A stretch of DNA of 64,000 bases from Amycolatopsis nalaikhensis (GTDB lineage: Bacteria > Actinomycetota > Actinomycetes > Mycobacteriales > Pseudonocardiaceae). The stretch lies in the NCBI RefSeq assembly GCF_030264295.1, contig NZ_CP127173.1:7819501-7883500 (forward strand), in the 5' to 3' direction. Below are positions 1-9,000 of the stretch, in pieces (position 1 is the first letter of the stretch; each line of letters begins with the position of its first letter). The notes under the pieces were generated by a model. The model was not told the DNA's origin. It saw nothing but the letters and a program-made list of their open reading frames with translations, and made no database searches. Position numbers and translations under genes: made by a program.

Positions 1-30
1 CTCCTCGGTGGGTGATGGCATGATGACTCC

Positions 31-68
31 AATACAGTCGGACTGTTTTCAATACAGTGAGGATGTAT
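31..68. promoter_or_regulatory. Probable TetR autoregulatory operator
   Basis: The sequence has ACAGTC-G-GACTGT, a perfect inverted repeat at 34-46. The word AATACAGT is present at 31-38 and again at 51-58, exactly 20 bp (two helical turns) apart. A weaker inverted repeat, ATACA-N7-TGTAT, occupies 52-68. Two palindromic sites just upstream of and overlapping the start of a TetR gene are what autorepression would need. Binding by the adjacent regulator is inferred. Confidence 0.55.
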
Positions 69-71
69 CGG

Positions 72-707
72 ATGAGCGGGCCGGTCAAGCGCCGTTACGA
101 CTCCAGTCGTCGCCGGGAGCAGGCCGGGGAGACCCGGCGGCGGATCCTGGCCGCGGCGCACGACCTGTTCGTCACGAAGGGTTACGGCCGGACGAAGATC
201 GCGGACGTCGCCGCCGAGGCCGGGGTCGCGCCCGAGACCGTCTACGCGGCGTTCAAGAACAAGCCGGCGCTGCTGCACCGCACCTGGGACGTCACCGTGG
301 GCGGGGACGACGAGGACGTGCCGATGCTCGAGCGGCCGGCGCTGCGCGCCCTGCTGGCCGAGCCCGACCTGCGGGCCCGGTTCACCGCCTTCGCCGTCTT
401 CAACACCGCCGTCATGCGGCGGACCGCGCGGCTGCACGTCGCCGTGCGCGGTGCGGCGGCGAGCGACCCGGCGGCGGCCGCGATGCTCGAGGAGATCGAC
501 CGGCAGCGGCTGGAGAGCATGGCTGAGCACGCCCGGGAGGCGGCGGCCACCGGGCGGCTGGCGGTTTCCGAGGAGGAGTGCCGCGACGTGCTGTGGTCGA
601 CCACGGACGGGACGCTCTGGCACCAGTTCGTCGAACGCCGTGGCTGGTCCGACGAGCGGTACGCCGCCTGGCTCGGGCGGCTCTGGGTGACGTCCTTCGT
701 CGCTTGA
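72..707 (+). CDS. TetR/AcrR family transcriptional regulator
   Basis: This 211-aa protein has the TetR layout. An N-terminal helix-turn-helix spans about residues 20-66 (RILAAAHDLF, then IADVAAEAGVAPETVYAAFKNK), followed by a variable all-helical ligand-binding half. ATG 72 is preferred because GAGG (59-62) lies nine bases upstream. The in-frame GTG 57 and ATG 63 fall inside the operator palindrome and have no ribosome binding site. The gene is monocistronic on the + strand, and the operator repeats immediately upstream suggest autorepression. The ligand and regulon cannot be read from the sequence. The following VOC gene has its own, different operator, so it need not be a target. Confidence 0.9.
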   Translation: MSGPVKRRYDSSRRREQAGETRRRILAAAHDLFVTKGYGRTKIADVAAEAGVAPETVYAAFKNKPALLHRTWDVTVGGDDEDVPMLERPALRALLAEPDLRARFTAFAVFNTAVMRRTARLHVAVRGAAASDPAAAAMLEEIDRQRLESMAEHAREAAATGRLAVSEEECRDVLWSTTDGTLWHQFVERRGWSDERYAAWLGRLWVTSFVA

Positions 708-735
708 CCGCCCTCGGCTTCGCGCCTAGCCTCAA

Positions 736-749
736 GTTGAAACTTCAAC
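736..749. promoter_or_regulatory. MarR-type operator palindrome
   Basis: GTTGAA-AC-TTCAAC is a perfect inverted repeat 33 bases before the VOC start. TTGAA-N2-TTCAA palindromes are typical MarR-family sites, including regulators of quinone- or catechol-responsive dioxygenase genes. No MarR gene lies in the window, so the regulator would act from elsewhere. Confidence 0.5.
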
Positions 750-781
750 CTGTTCGCGCGGTACCGCACCGGGGGAGTCCG

Positions 782-1297
782 ATGTCGATCTTTCGCCTGA
801 ACCACGCCGTGCTGTACGTGCGCAAGCTGACCGAGAGCGTGGCGTTCTACCGCGACGTTCTGGGCTTCGACTACATCGACGGCGGTGACGCCCACCGCGG
901 CGCGGCCTTCCTGCGGGCGCCCGGCTCGACGAACGACCACGACCTCGGCCTCTTCGAGATCGGTGCCGACGCCGAGGATTCGGGCGCGGGCCGGACGTCG
1001 GTGGGGCTGTACCACCTGGCGTGGGAGGTCGACACGCTCGGCGACCTCGAGCGCGTCGCCGGGCGCCTGGAGGCGGCGGGCGCGCTGGTCGGCTCCTCCG
1101 ACCACGGCACCACGAAGTCCTTGTACGCCAAGGACCCCAACGGCCTCGAGTTCGAAGTGGTCTGGATCATCCCGAAGGACCTGCTGACCGACGAAGACCG
1201 GGCGAAGAGCAGCGCGATCGGGCGCCTGGACCTGGCGGCGGAGCTGGCGAAGTACGGCCCCGACGCGCGCAGCGGCGTCGGGATTTCCCGCTCCTAG
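782..1297 (+). CDS. VOC superfamily (extradiol dioxygenase/glyoxalase-like) protein
   Basis: This 171-aa protein has the vicinal-oxygen-chelate fold with both beta-alpha-beta-beta-beta halves. The N-terminal LNHAVLYV strand carries His8, the middle GLYHLAWEV carries His78, and GLEFEVVW carries Glu123, which fits a His-His-Glu metal site. Proteins of this type open catecholic or quinone-derived rings, or detoxify electrophiles, in the cytoplasm. ATG 782 follows a GGGGGAG ribosome binding site, and a MarR-like operator precedes it. The last four bases (CTAG) are shared tail-to-tail with the DoxX gene. VOC and DoxX genes often sit together under MarR control in electrophile-stress loci. The substrate is unknown. 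Confidence 0.8.
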   Translation: MSIFRLNHAVLYVRKLTESVAFYRDVLGFDYIDGGDAHRGAAFLRAPGSTNDHDLGLFEIGADAEDSGAGRTSVGLYHLAWEVDTLGDLERVAGRLEAAGALVGSSDHGTTKSLYAKDPNGLEFEVVWIIPKDLLTDEDRAKSSAIGRLDLAAELAKYGPDARSGVGISRS

Positions 1298-1719
1298 GCC
1301 GTCACGCGGGGCCGCGACGGCGCCGAAACCCGTTGCAGCACAGGCAGGTTGCCGAGCGCGAAGCGGCCGGGGCCGACGAACGCGACGACGAGCAGGGCCC
1401 AGCAGAACAGCGTGGCCGCCTCGCCGCCGTTCTGGATCGGGAACAGGCCGTCCGGCAGGTGCGCGGTGAAGTAGGCGTAGGCCATCGAGCCCGAGCCGAG
1501 CAGCGCGGCCCAGCGGGTGCCGAGGCCGAGGCAGACCAGCGCGCCGCAGACGAGCTGGATGACCGCCGCCCACCAGCCGGGCCACGCCCCGACGGCGGCG
1601 GCGCTCTTCGCGCCGAACAGGCCGAACAGGGTTTTCAGCCCGTGGCAGGCGAAGAGGAAGCCGATGACGATGCGGTAGAGCCCGATGACGTGCTCGCGGG
1701 CCGGGTCCAGGCGGTGCAT
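1294..1719 (-). CDS. DoxX family membrane protein
   Basis: This 141-aa protein has about four transmembrane helices. Features typical of DoxX are the first helix IGLYRIVIGFLFACHGLKTL, a GWWAAVIQLVCGALVCLGLG segment, and a short tail. DoxX proteins are small membrane components linked to quinone/thiol redox and oxidative or electrophile stress; the exact activity is not established. GGAGG lies six bases before the ATG on the minus strand. The gene converges on the VOC gene with overlapping stop codons. Confidence 0.85.
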   Translation of the reverse strand: MHRLDPAREHVIGLYRIVIGFLFACHGLKTLFGLFGAKSAAAVGAWPGWWAAVIQLVCGALVCLGLGTRWAALLGSGSMAYAYFTAHLPDGLFPIQNGGEAATLFCWALLVVAFVGPGRFALGNLPVLQRVSAPSRPRVTA

Positions 1720-2159
1720 GGGTGCCTCCGGGGACGGGGGGCGGGCGGGGAGTGCGGTGGGCCGGTCCGGATTCGGCCCTTTCAGATATACCGCCCGTGG
1801 TGAATGTCTGCACCCCTCTAAAGTCGCGTAACCGGTTCAGCGGAAATCGCGAACGGGCGGCAAAGCGAACGCTGTTCTTGCCTCGCGGCGTGGTTTCTGC
1901 TCTGCTGGACAAGGGAAAACCGCCGGACGGGTGATCTTCGCCATTGTGGTCCAGACCAGTTGGAGAATTGGTCCGGTTTCGCGAATGTTTCCGATTCTTT
2001 TCGACGGCGCTCCCGCTGTTCACCGCCGCGGCGACGGCGCCCGAACCCGGGGTCGCGCGGCAGGGGGCGGCGGGTCCGCGCCTCAAGCTCCGGCCAAAAC
2101 GTTCGACAAGATCGAGGAGATCCTCGATGGGTTTGAGCCATTACCCGTAAGGTGGCTCC
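1720..2159. other. 440-bp divergent intergenic region with an operator-like repeat
   Basis: No credible gene is seen. It separates the divergent DoxX and PucR-type genes. Its AT content is higher than the surroundings around 1800-2000. An imperfect inverted repeat GACCAGTT-GGAG-AATTGGTC (7 of 8 positions pairing) lies at 1954-1973 and may be a regulator site. The stretch 2080-2125 is also non-coding by codon composition. Confidence 0.4.
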
Positions 2160-3425
2160 ATGGTGGACGAAGAAGTCGTGTCGGAGCGCATCCGGCAGAT
2201 CGCCGACACCCTCGCCGGCCGCGCCGATGAGCTCACCGGTGAGCTGGTGCAGCTGTACGCCACGGACCTGCCGCAGCTGGTCAACGACGACGAGCGCATG
2301 GTGAGCCTGCTGTCGGCGAGCGTCTACCAGAACATCGAGACCGCCCTGCAGATCTTCCGGCACGGGATCGACCCCGGGACCGTCGAGCCGCCGGCCGCCG
2401 CCGTCGAGTACGCGCGGCGGCTGGCGCAGCGGGGCACGCCCGTGTTCGACCTGATCCTGGCCTACGACCTCGGCCAGGCGGCGATGCTCGACTTCGGGTT
2501 CAAGGAGTGCATCCGGCTGGTCGACGACGCGGCCCTGCTGGGCGAGATGATGCGCCGGCTGCTGCGGATCGGGTACGAGTTCATCACGCGGGTGGTCCGC
2601 CAGCTCGTCGGGGTCTACCAGGACGAACGCGACAAGTGGCTGCTCAACCGGAGTGCGGCGCGGGCGGCGAAGGTGCTCGACCTGCTCGGTGAGAACGGCG
2701 GCCCGCCCGACGTCGACGCGGCCGAGGCGGTGATCGGCTACCGGCTGCGCGGCACGCACGTCGGGATGATCGTCTGGCACGCCTCCGAGGCGTACGTCGA
2801 CGACGTGCTGTCGCAGCTGGAGTCGGCGGCGGGGGCGGTGCTCGAGAGGGTCGGGGGCCAGGGCCGTCCGCTGTTCGTGCCGCGGGACGAGGCCAGCGCG
2901 TGGGTGTGGCTCCCCCTGCCGGCGGGAGCGTCGGTCCGCCGCGAAGACCTCGACGCGGCGCTGGCCGGCGCCGAACCGGGCGTCCGGGTGACGGTCGGGG
3001 ACCCCGGCGCGGGCGTCGTCGGCTTCCGCGACACCCACCAGCAGGCCCGCCGGGTGCACGCGTTGGCGCTGGCCGCGGGCCCGCACTGTGATCGAGTGCT
3101 GACGTTCCGTGAAGTGGGCACGGCGGCGCTGATGACAACGGACCTGAACGCGGCCCGGCTGTGGGTCGCGAGCACGCTCGGCCCGCTGGCGGGCGACGAC
3201 GAGAACTGCGCGAGGCTGCGCGACACCCTGAGGGTGTTCCTGGCTTCGGGCGGCAGCTACACGGCGGCGGCGGCCGAGTTGACGATGCACAAGAACTCGG
3301 TGCAGTACCGCGTCCGGAAGGCGCAGGAGGTCCTGCCGCGCGGCCTGGCGGACGGCCGCCTCGACGTCGAGCTGGCGCTGAACCTGTGCCACCGGCTGGG
3401 CGCGGCGGTGCTGTCCCCGGCGTGA
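2160..3425 (+). CDS. PucR/CdaR-family transcriptional regulator
   Basis: This 421-aa cytoplasmic regulator starts with a long helical N-terminal half (about 1-170). A GGDEF-like middle region follows, with VGMIVWHASEAYVDD at about 200-214 and DTHQQARRVHAL at about 290. The C-terminal PucR helix-turn-helix is at about 360-395 (LASGGSYTAAAAELTMHKNS, then VQYRVRKAQ). This family activates purine, sugar-diacid or secondary-metabolism genes. Neighbours give no obvious target. ATG 2160 is preceded by AAGGTGG. Confidence 0.85.
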   Translation: MVDEEVVSERIRQIADTLAGRADELTGELVQLYATDLPQLVNDDERMVSLLSASVYQNIETALQIFRHGIDPGTVEPPAAAVEYARRLAQRGTPVFDLILAYDLGQAAMLDFGFKECIRLVDDAALLGEMMRRLLRIGYEFITRVVRQLVGVYQDERDKWLLNRSAARAAKVLDLLGENGGPPDVDAAEAVIGYRLRGTHVGMIVWHASEAYVDDVLSQLESAAGAVLERVGGQGRPLFVPRDEASAWVWLPLPAGASVRREDLDAALAGAEPGVRVTVGDPGAGVVGFRDTHQQARRVHALALAAGPHCDRVLTFREVGTAALMTTDLNAARLWVASTLGPLAGDDENCARLRDTLRVFLASGGSYTAAAAELTMHKNSVQYRVRKAQEVLPRGLADGRLDVELALNLCHRLGAAVLSPA

Positions 3426-3510
3426 CTTTGGTGTCCGGGACCACCGGTGCCGAAGATCGTTGGGTCGACGGCACGAAGCGCGGGTCGCCCGTTCGGCCTA
3501 CGTTCGGCGT

Positions 3511-3759
3511 ATGGGTGACAACGGTGGGATGCTCGCGCTGGTGCGGCTGCGCCGAGGCGTCGTGGGCGAGAGCAGACGAGTCTGCCACCTGATCCCCGTC
3601 CCCGCCGGCCCGGTATCGGGGCACTTGACGGCCCTGTGCGGCGAGGCGATCTTCCCGGCCGAGGCCGAGGTGCTCGACGGGCTGCGCGGGATGCCGTGCC
3701 ACGCGTGCCTGATGGAGAGCACCCCCGCGGGGTCGAACGTGCTGGCCAACGCGGGCTGA
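3511..3759 (+). CDS. Small Cys/His-rich hypothetical protein
   Basis: This 82-aa protein has Cys25-His26, His38-x4-Cys43 and Cys63-His64-x-Cys66, an arrangement that could bind one zinc ion. No signal peptide or membrane segment is visible. Similar short proteins with an HLTALCG...MPCHAC pattern are, in my recollection, common in Pseudonocardiales and have no assigned role. ATG 3511 is preferred over GTG 3460 and GTG 3490 because it gives a protein without a low-complexity extension, although the ribosome binding site is weak. Confidence 0.55.
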   Translation: MGDNGGMLALVRLRRGVVGESRRVCHLIPVPAGPVSGHLTALCGEAIFPAEAEVLDGLRGMPCHACLMESTPAGSNVLANAG

Positions 3760-3885
3760 CCGCGCCTGGCCCGGGTTGAGCGGGCTTCGGAGGCGCGGTG
3801 GACGCAAGCAACGCGGCTCAGCGCGCGGGCCGGGCGGCGCGGGTGGTGGACGCGGCCAACACTGCTGAGCGCGCCGGGTGGCGTC

Positions 3886-3945
3886 GTGAATGAGTCGTTC
3901 AGGACCTCCGGCGACATGAATGACTCATTCAAGACGCTCGGATGG
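3886..3945. repeat. Paired 30-bp-pitch palindromic repeat (family 1)
   Basis: Two near-identical 13-bp palindromes, GAATGAGTCGTTC at 3888-3900 and GAATGACTCATTC at 3918-3930, start exactly 30 bp apart. The same pair recurs at 35371 and 35401. The copy lies between convergent genes (3759 and 3951), where it could act as a bidirectional terminator. Confidence 0.75.
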
Positions 3946-3950
3946 TCCGG

Positions 3951-4856
3951 CTAGAGCGAGCCCCACGCGCGGGCGCGGTCCAGGAGCCGGTCCCTGACCA
4001 GCGTGACCGCCGGGCGCGGTGGGCCCGCTGTCCTCGTCACCACGTACCACGTGTTGAGCGGTGGGGCCGCCGGTTCGTGGAGCAGCTCCACCGAGCCCGC
4101 CTCCAGGGCCGCCGCCGCCAGGTAGCGGGGCAGGACCGTCGCGCCCGCTCCCGCGATCACCGCCGCCAGGATCGCGCGCAGGTCCGGGACCACCACCGCG
4201 ATCCGGTTCGGGGGCCGCTTGCCGAACTCGGTGCGCCAGTAGCGGCGGATGATCGGCAGCTCGTCGGCGTACGCCGCCAGCGGCAGGTGGGCCAGCGCCG
4301 CCACCGGTTCGGCCGCGAGCCGCGCGGGGTCGATGCTGCGGGCCAGTGCCGGGGCGGCGACCAGCACGAACTCCTCGTCGATCATCGGCGTGGCCGTCAG
4401 GGCGCGGTCGCGTGGCCGGACCGACGACACCACCAGGTCGAGGCGCGCCGCCTGCAACGCCGCCAGCAGCTCGTCGGCGAGGCCGAGCGTCACTTCCAGC
4501 CGCAGCCCGCGCGTCGTCAGCGGGGTGAGCGCCGGGAGGATCCGGGCCGCCACCGCGTCGCTCGCCCCGCCGAGTGCGACGCGGTCGAGCAGCGCCGCGT
4601 CGTCCGGGTCCGCGGCCAGCACGCCCCGCAGCTCGTCGATCCGGGTGCCGATCCGGGTGGCCAGCTCCACCGCCCGCGCGGTCGGGGCGGCTCCCTGGCG
4701 GGAGCGGGTGAACAGCGGCTCACCGAGCTCCTTCTCCAGCCGGGACAGCTGGCCCGTCACCGCCGGCTGGGTCAGGCCCAGCTCCGTCGCCGCGGCCGAG
4801 AGGGAGCCGCGGCGGTACACCGCGAGGAACGTACTCAGCAGATCCAGGCTGGGCAC
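3951..4856 (-). CDS. LysR family transcriptional regulator
   Basis: This 301-aa protein has an N-terminal winged helix-turn-helix (about 1-62: LDLLSTFLAVYRRGSLSAAA, then ELGLTQPAVTGQLSRLEKEL). A periplasmic-binding-protein-like effector domain follows (about 90-295). It is divergent from a DJ-1/PfpI gene with 121 bp between the starts. The shared region holds an ATAA-N6-TTAT inverted repeat suited to a LysR site, so the DJ-1 gene is the likely target, as usual for divergent LysR pairs. The effector is unknown. Confidence 0.9.
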   Translation of the reverse strand: MPSLDLLSTFLAVYRRGSLSAAATELGLTQPAVTGQLSRLEKELGEPLFTRSRQGAAPTARAVELATRIGTRIDELRGVLAADPDDAALLDRVALGGASDAVAARILPALTPLTTRGLRLEVTLGLADELLAALQAARLDLVVSSVRPRDRALTATPMIDEEFVLVAAPALARSIDPARLAAEPVAALAHLPLAAYADELPIIRRYWRTEFGKRPPNRIAVVVPDLRAILAAVIAGAGATVLPRYLAAAALEAGSVELLHEPAAPPLNTWYVVTRTAGPPRPAVTLVRDRLLDRARAWGSL

Positions 4857-4869
4857 GCAAGTCTCCTTC

Positions 4870-4885
4870 CATAAGGAACGTTATG
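4870..4885. promoter_or_regulatory. LysR-type operator candidate
   Basis: CATAA-GGAACG-TTATG is an interrupted perfect inverted repeat 14 bases before the LysR start, in the divergent promoter region shared with the DJ-1/PfpI gene. LysR binding is inferred from position and symmetry. Confidence 0.45.
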
Positions 4886-4977
4886 GATCGTAGCGCCCGT
4901 CGCGGACTACCGCCGTGGTCCGCGAGGTTGACCCCGGCGTGCGGGGCACCGGGCTCCGCGGACAAGGAAACTCAGTC

Positions 4978-5667
4978 ATGGCACGGATTCTCCTGATCGT
5001 TTCGGCCGCCGGGCACCTGCGGCTCGCCGACGGCACCGACCACCCGACCGGCTACTGGGCCGAGGAGGTCGCCGAGTCGCACCGGGTGCTCACCGAGGCC
5101 GGGCACCACGTCGACATCGCGACCCCGGACGGGCGGCGGCCGTCCGCCGACCCGATCAGCCTCGACGGCGCGGGCGCGAAGTACCGCGCGTACCTCGAGT
5201 CGCTCGCGGGCCTGGCCACGCCGCTGAAGCTCGCGGACGTCGGTGTCGACGGCTACGACGCGCTCTACCTGCCGGGCGGCCACGCGCCGATGACCGACCT
5301 GGCCGTCGACCCCGCGCTGGGCCGCCTGCTCACCGCCGCAGACGACGCGGGCAAGGTCGTCGCGGCCCTCTGCCACGGTGCCGCCGGGCTGCTCTCGGCC
5401 CGCCGCGCCGACGGGACGTTCACCTTCGCCGGCCGCGCGATGACCTCGTTCAGCGACGAAGAGGAGCGCCAGGGCGGCCTGGGGGAGAAGAGCCCGTACT
5501 TCGTCGAGTCGCGGCTGCGCGAGGAGGGCGCCGCGGTGACGCCGGGTGCGGCGTGGTCGAGCACGGTCGTCGTGGACCGGAACCTCGTCACGGGGCAGAA
5601 CCCGCAGTCCAGTGTGGACACCGCGGTCCGCGTCGCGCGGATCTTGGCGACTGGATCGATTTCGTGA
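4978..5667 (+). CDS. DJ-1/PfpI family (type 1 glutamine amidotransferase-like) protein
   Basis: This 229-aa protein has the DJ-1/PfpI alpha-beta fold. LPGGHAPMTDL at about 100-110 provides the loop before the active site, and AALCHGAAGLL carries the nucleophile-elbow Cys132 followed by His133. Length and the GTDHPTGYWAEEV motif near the N-terminus resemble Hsp31/glyoxalase III-type members, which detoxify methylglyoxal or act as holdases. ATG 4978 begins at ARILLIVSAAG, the expected first strand. It is divergent from the LysR gene that probably controls it. Membership in the neighbouring biosynthetic cluster is unlikely: a 284-bp gap follows and no precursor role is apparent. Confidence 0.85.
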   Translation: MARILLIVSAAGHLRLADGTDHPTGYWAEEVAESHRVLTEAGHHVDIATPDGRRPSADPISLDGAGAKYRAYLESLAGLATPLKLADVGVDGYDALYLPGGHAPMTDLAVDPALGRLLTAADDAGKVVAALCHGAAGLLSARRADGTFTFAGRAMTSFSDEEERQGGLGEKSPYFVESRLREEGAAVTPGAAWSSTVVVDRNLVTGQNPQSSVDTAVRVARILATGSIS

Positions 5668-5951
5668 AAATGCCACCACTTCCGTGCGGGAACAAATGCG
5701 GACCAAAAGCCTGTCGGTGAATATCCGACCGGACGGACGGGGCATTTCGGCGTCGTGACTTCCGGTAGTCGATCGGGTGTCCACAGTGGTTGACGCCGCA
5801 GGTCGGCACTGAGGATGACGTGGGAAACTGCTGCGTCCGGTCCAGGATCGATAGGGCATTCGGCCCAACTCTGCGGATTGCGTATCCCACAGTGCGGTCT
5901 TGCGCTTTAGTGTTGCGTGATTCTTCGTCATGAATCGCACTGGGGAGTGAG
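5668..5951. other. Intergenic region upstream of the NRPS-PKS cluster
   Basis: This stretch is less GC-rich than its surroundings and contains no credible gene. A weak hairpin GTCGG-N7-CCGAC (5713-5729) may end the DJ-1 transcript. A non-coding copy of the GTCCACAGTGG palindrome lies at 5779-5789. The cluster promoter should be in this region, but no convincing -35/-10 pair could be fixed by eye. Confidence 0.4.
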
Positions 5952-6020
5952 ATGAAGTCGACGTCACCGCCGTGGTTTTCGCGCGCCCATTCACCGTCGG
6001 GGGCCGACGCCGAGCGATGA
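5952..6020 (+). CDS. 22-codon leader ORF coupled to the first NRPS gene
   Basis: ATG 5952 follows GGGGAG (5942-5947) and encodes 22 residues, beginning MKSTSPPWFSRAH. The stop TGA (6018-6020) overlaps ATG 6017 of the synthetase as ATGA. The synthetase start has no other strong ribosome binding site, so translation of the big gene is probably coupled to this small one. There is no run of one amino acid as in classic attenuators. The peptide could be a pure coupling device; expression is inferred. Confidence 0.4.
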   Translation: MKSTSPPWFSRAHSPSGADAER

Positions 6021-9000
6021 CGCACGCCGGCTGCATCAGACGTTTCGCGGAAATCGCGCGGCAGTCGCCGGACCGGATCGCCGTCGTTGAGCACGACTCC
6101 TTGGTGCGCTACGCCCGCCTGGCCGAACTGGCCGGCGGGCACGCCGCCCGGCTGCTCGACGCCGGTGTCCGGCCGGGCGAGTTCGTCGGCCTGGTCACCG
6201 GGCACGGCACCGCCGCGATCGCCGCCATTCTCGGCACCCTCGCCGCGGGCTGCGCCTACGTCCCCCTCGACCCGACCTTCCCGCGGGACCGCCTCGCCCA
6301 CCAGGTCGCGGCGGCCCACGTCACCGCCGTGCTCACCGATCCCGACCACGAGGACCTCGCGGAAGCGTTGTGCCGCACCGGGTCCACGCGGGTGGTCCGG
6401 TCCGGATCGGACACCGCGCCGCTGCCCGTGCCCGATCCGGACCCCGGTGCGACGGCCTACGTGCTGTTCACCTCCGGGTCCACCGGCACGCCCAAGGCGG
6501 TCGCGCAGACCCACCGCAACCTGCTGCACGTGGTGGACAACCAGATCGCCACCCTCGGCATCACCGCCGCCGACCGGATCAGCCTGCTGGCCTCCTTCGG
6601 CTTCGACGCCGCGATCCCCGACCTCTACCCGGCGCTGCTGACCGGCGCCGCCGTCGTCCCGATCGACGTCCGCGCCCACGGCGTGGCCCACGCGGCGCGC
6701 GAGCTCGCGCGGCACCGGGTCACCGTCTACCACTCGACGCCGACGGTCTACCGCTACCTGCTCGACGCCCTCGACGGCGACCTCCCGTCGGTGCGGACCG
6801 TGCTCCTCGGCGGCGAACAGGCCACCTACGCCGACGTCCGCCGCGGCCGTTTCGCCCCGGATTGCGTGTACGTCAACGGCTACGGCGCGACCGAGGTGAC
6901 CTTCGCCGCGCAGTACCGGACCACCGCCGCCGCCGTCGACCCGGACGCGACCGGCCCGCTGCCGATCGGCGCGGCCCTGCCCGGCTACACGCTCACCGTG
7001 CTCGACGGCGGCGAGCTCGAAGTGAGCGGCGAGTACGTCGTCGACGGCTACCTCGGCCGGCCGAGCCCGGCGTTCGGCACCGGCGCGGGCGGCGTCCGCA
7101 CCTACCGCACCGGGGACCTCGGCCGGGTGCTGCCCGACGGCACGCTCGTCTGCCTCGGCCGCCTGGACCGGCAGGTCAAGGTCCGCGGCTTCCGCGTCGA
7201 GCTGACCGAGGTCGAGGCGCGGCTCGGCGACCTGCCGGAAGTGGCCGAGGCACGCGCGATCGTCCGCGACGGCGAGCTGCTCGCCTACGTCGTCCCGGCC
7301 GGACCGGAACGCCCGGACGGGAAGGCCCTGCGGGACGCGCTGGCCGCCGTGCTGCCCGCGCACGCGGTCCCTTCGGCCGTCACCGCGGTCCCGGCGTTCC
7401 CGCTCACCGTCACCGGCAAGCTGGACGAGGACGCGCTGCCGGACCCGCGCCCGCCCGCGCCCGTCACGGCCGGGCCGATGACCTCGGCCGAGCGCCGGGT
7501 GCACGCGATCTGGTGCGCGGTGCTGGGGCACGACCGGATCGGCACCGGTGACGCGTTCTTCGACGTCGGCGGGCATTCGCTGCTGCTGGGCCGCGTCCAG
7601 CAGCGGCTGGCCGCCGAATTCGACGTCGCCGTCCCGCTGCTCGGCCTCCTCGAACACCCGACCGTCGCGGCGCAGGCGGCCTACCTCGATTCGTCCACTT
7701 CGGACGATTCGCCGGTCGTCGCCGAGGGGGCGGACGACGAGCCGGGCAGCGACCTGATCGCCGTCGTCGGGCTCGCCTGCCGGTTCCCCGGCGCGCCGGA
7801 CGCGGACGCGTTCTGGTGGAACCTCTGCGCGGGCGTCGATGCCGTCCACGACTACTCCGACGACGAGCTGGCCGCGCTCGGCATCGGTCCCGGCCTGCGC
7901 GCCGACCCGGCACACGTGCGCGCTGGCGGCCGCCTCGAAGGTGTCGAGGACTTCGACGCGGAGTTCTTCGGCTTCACCGCGGACGAAGCCGCGCGCACCG
8001 ATCCGCAGCACCGTCTCTTCCTGGAGACGGCGTGGCGGGCGTTGGAGGACGCGGGCCGCGACCCGGCGAAGGAACACGGCCCGGTCGGCGTCTTCACCTC
8101 CGCCGGGGTGAACCGGTACTTCCTGTTCCACCTGTTCGGGAACCCGGCCGTGGGCGGGGACGTCGACCCGGACGACTGGGAGGGCAGGCTGCTCGGCCGC
8201 CAGCTCACCGACCACCTGCCCGGCCAAGTCGCCTACCGGCTCGGCCTGACCGGGCCCGCGGTGTCGGTCCAAAGCGCCTGCTCCAGCTCGCTGGCCGCGG
8301 TCGGGCTGGCCGCGCAGAGCCTCGCCGAGTACCGGTGCGACCTGGCGATCGCCGGGGGTGTGAGCGTCACGTGGCCGCGGTACCGGGCCGGCGGCATGGC
8401 TTCGCGCGACGGCCGGTGCCGCTCGTTCGACGTCGCCGCCGACGGCGCCGGCTTCGGGTCCGGCGCCGGGGTCGTGGTGCTGCGGCGGCTCTCGGACGCG
8501 CTCGCCGACCGCGACCACATCCACGCCGTGCTGCCCGGCTGGGCGATGACCAACGACGGCGCCGACCGCGCGGGGTACGCCGTGCCGAGCCCGGCGGGCC
8601 AGGCGGCTGCGGTCGCCGAGGCGCTCGCGGTCGCCGAGGTCGACCCGGCCGAGGTCCGGCTGATCGAGGCGCACGGCAGCGGCACGCCGCTGGGCGACGC
8701 CATCGAGGTGGCCGCGCTCAACCGGGTGTACCGGGACGTCCCGCCCGGGACGTGCGCGCTCGGCTCGGTCAAGACGAACATCGGGCACCTCGACGCGGCC
8801 GCCGGGGTGGCCGGCCTGATCAAGGCGGTGCTGGCGGTGCGCCGCGGCGTGATCCCGCCGAACCTGCACTTCACCTCGCCGCACCCGGAGGTCGACTTGG
8901 CCGGCGGGCCCTGTTACGTGCCGGTCAAGGCCGTCGACTGGCCGGACGCGCCGCGGCGGGTGGCCGGGGTCAGCGCGTTCGGCATGGGCGGGACCAACGT

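Noticed and set aside
4978..5667. DJ-1/PfpI gene as part of the biosynthetic cluster
   Set aside because: It is paired with its own divergent LysR regulator and separated from the cluster by a promoter-like gap; no pathway step calls for it.
5952..6020. Amino-acid attenuator (leader peptide) for the cluster
   Set aside because: There is no run of Asn, Ser or aromatic codons and no terminator/antiterminator pair between the leader and the synthetase; coupling is the simpler reading.
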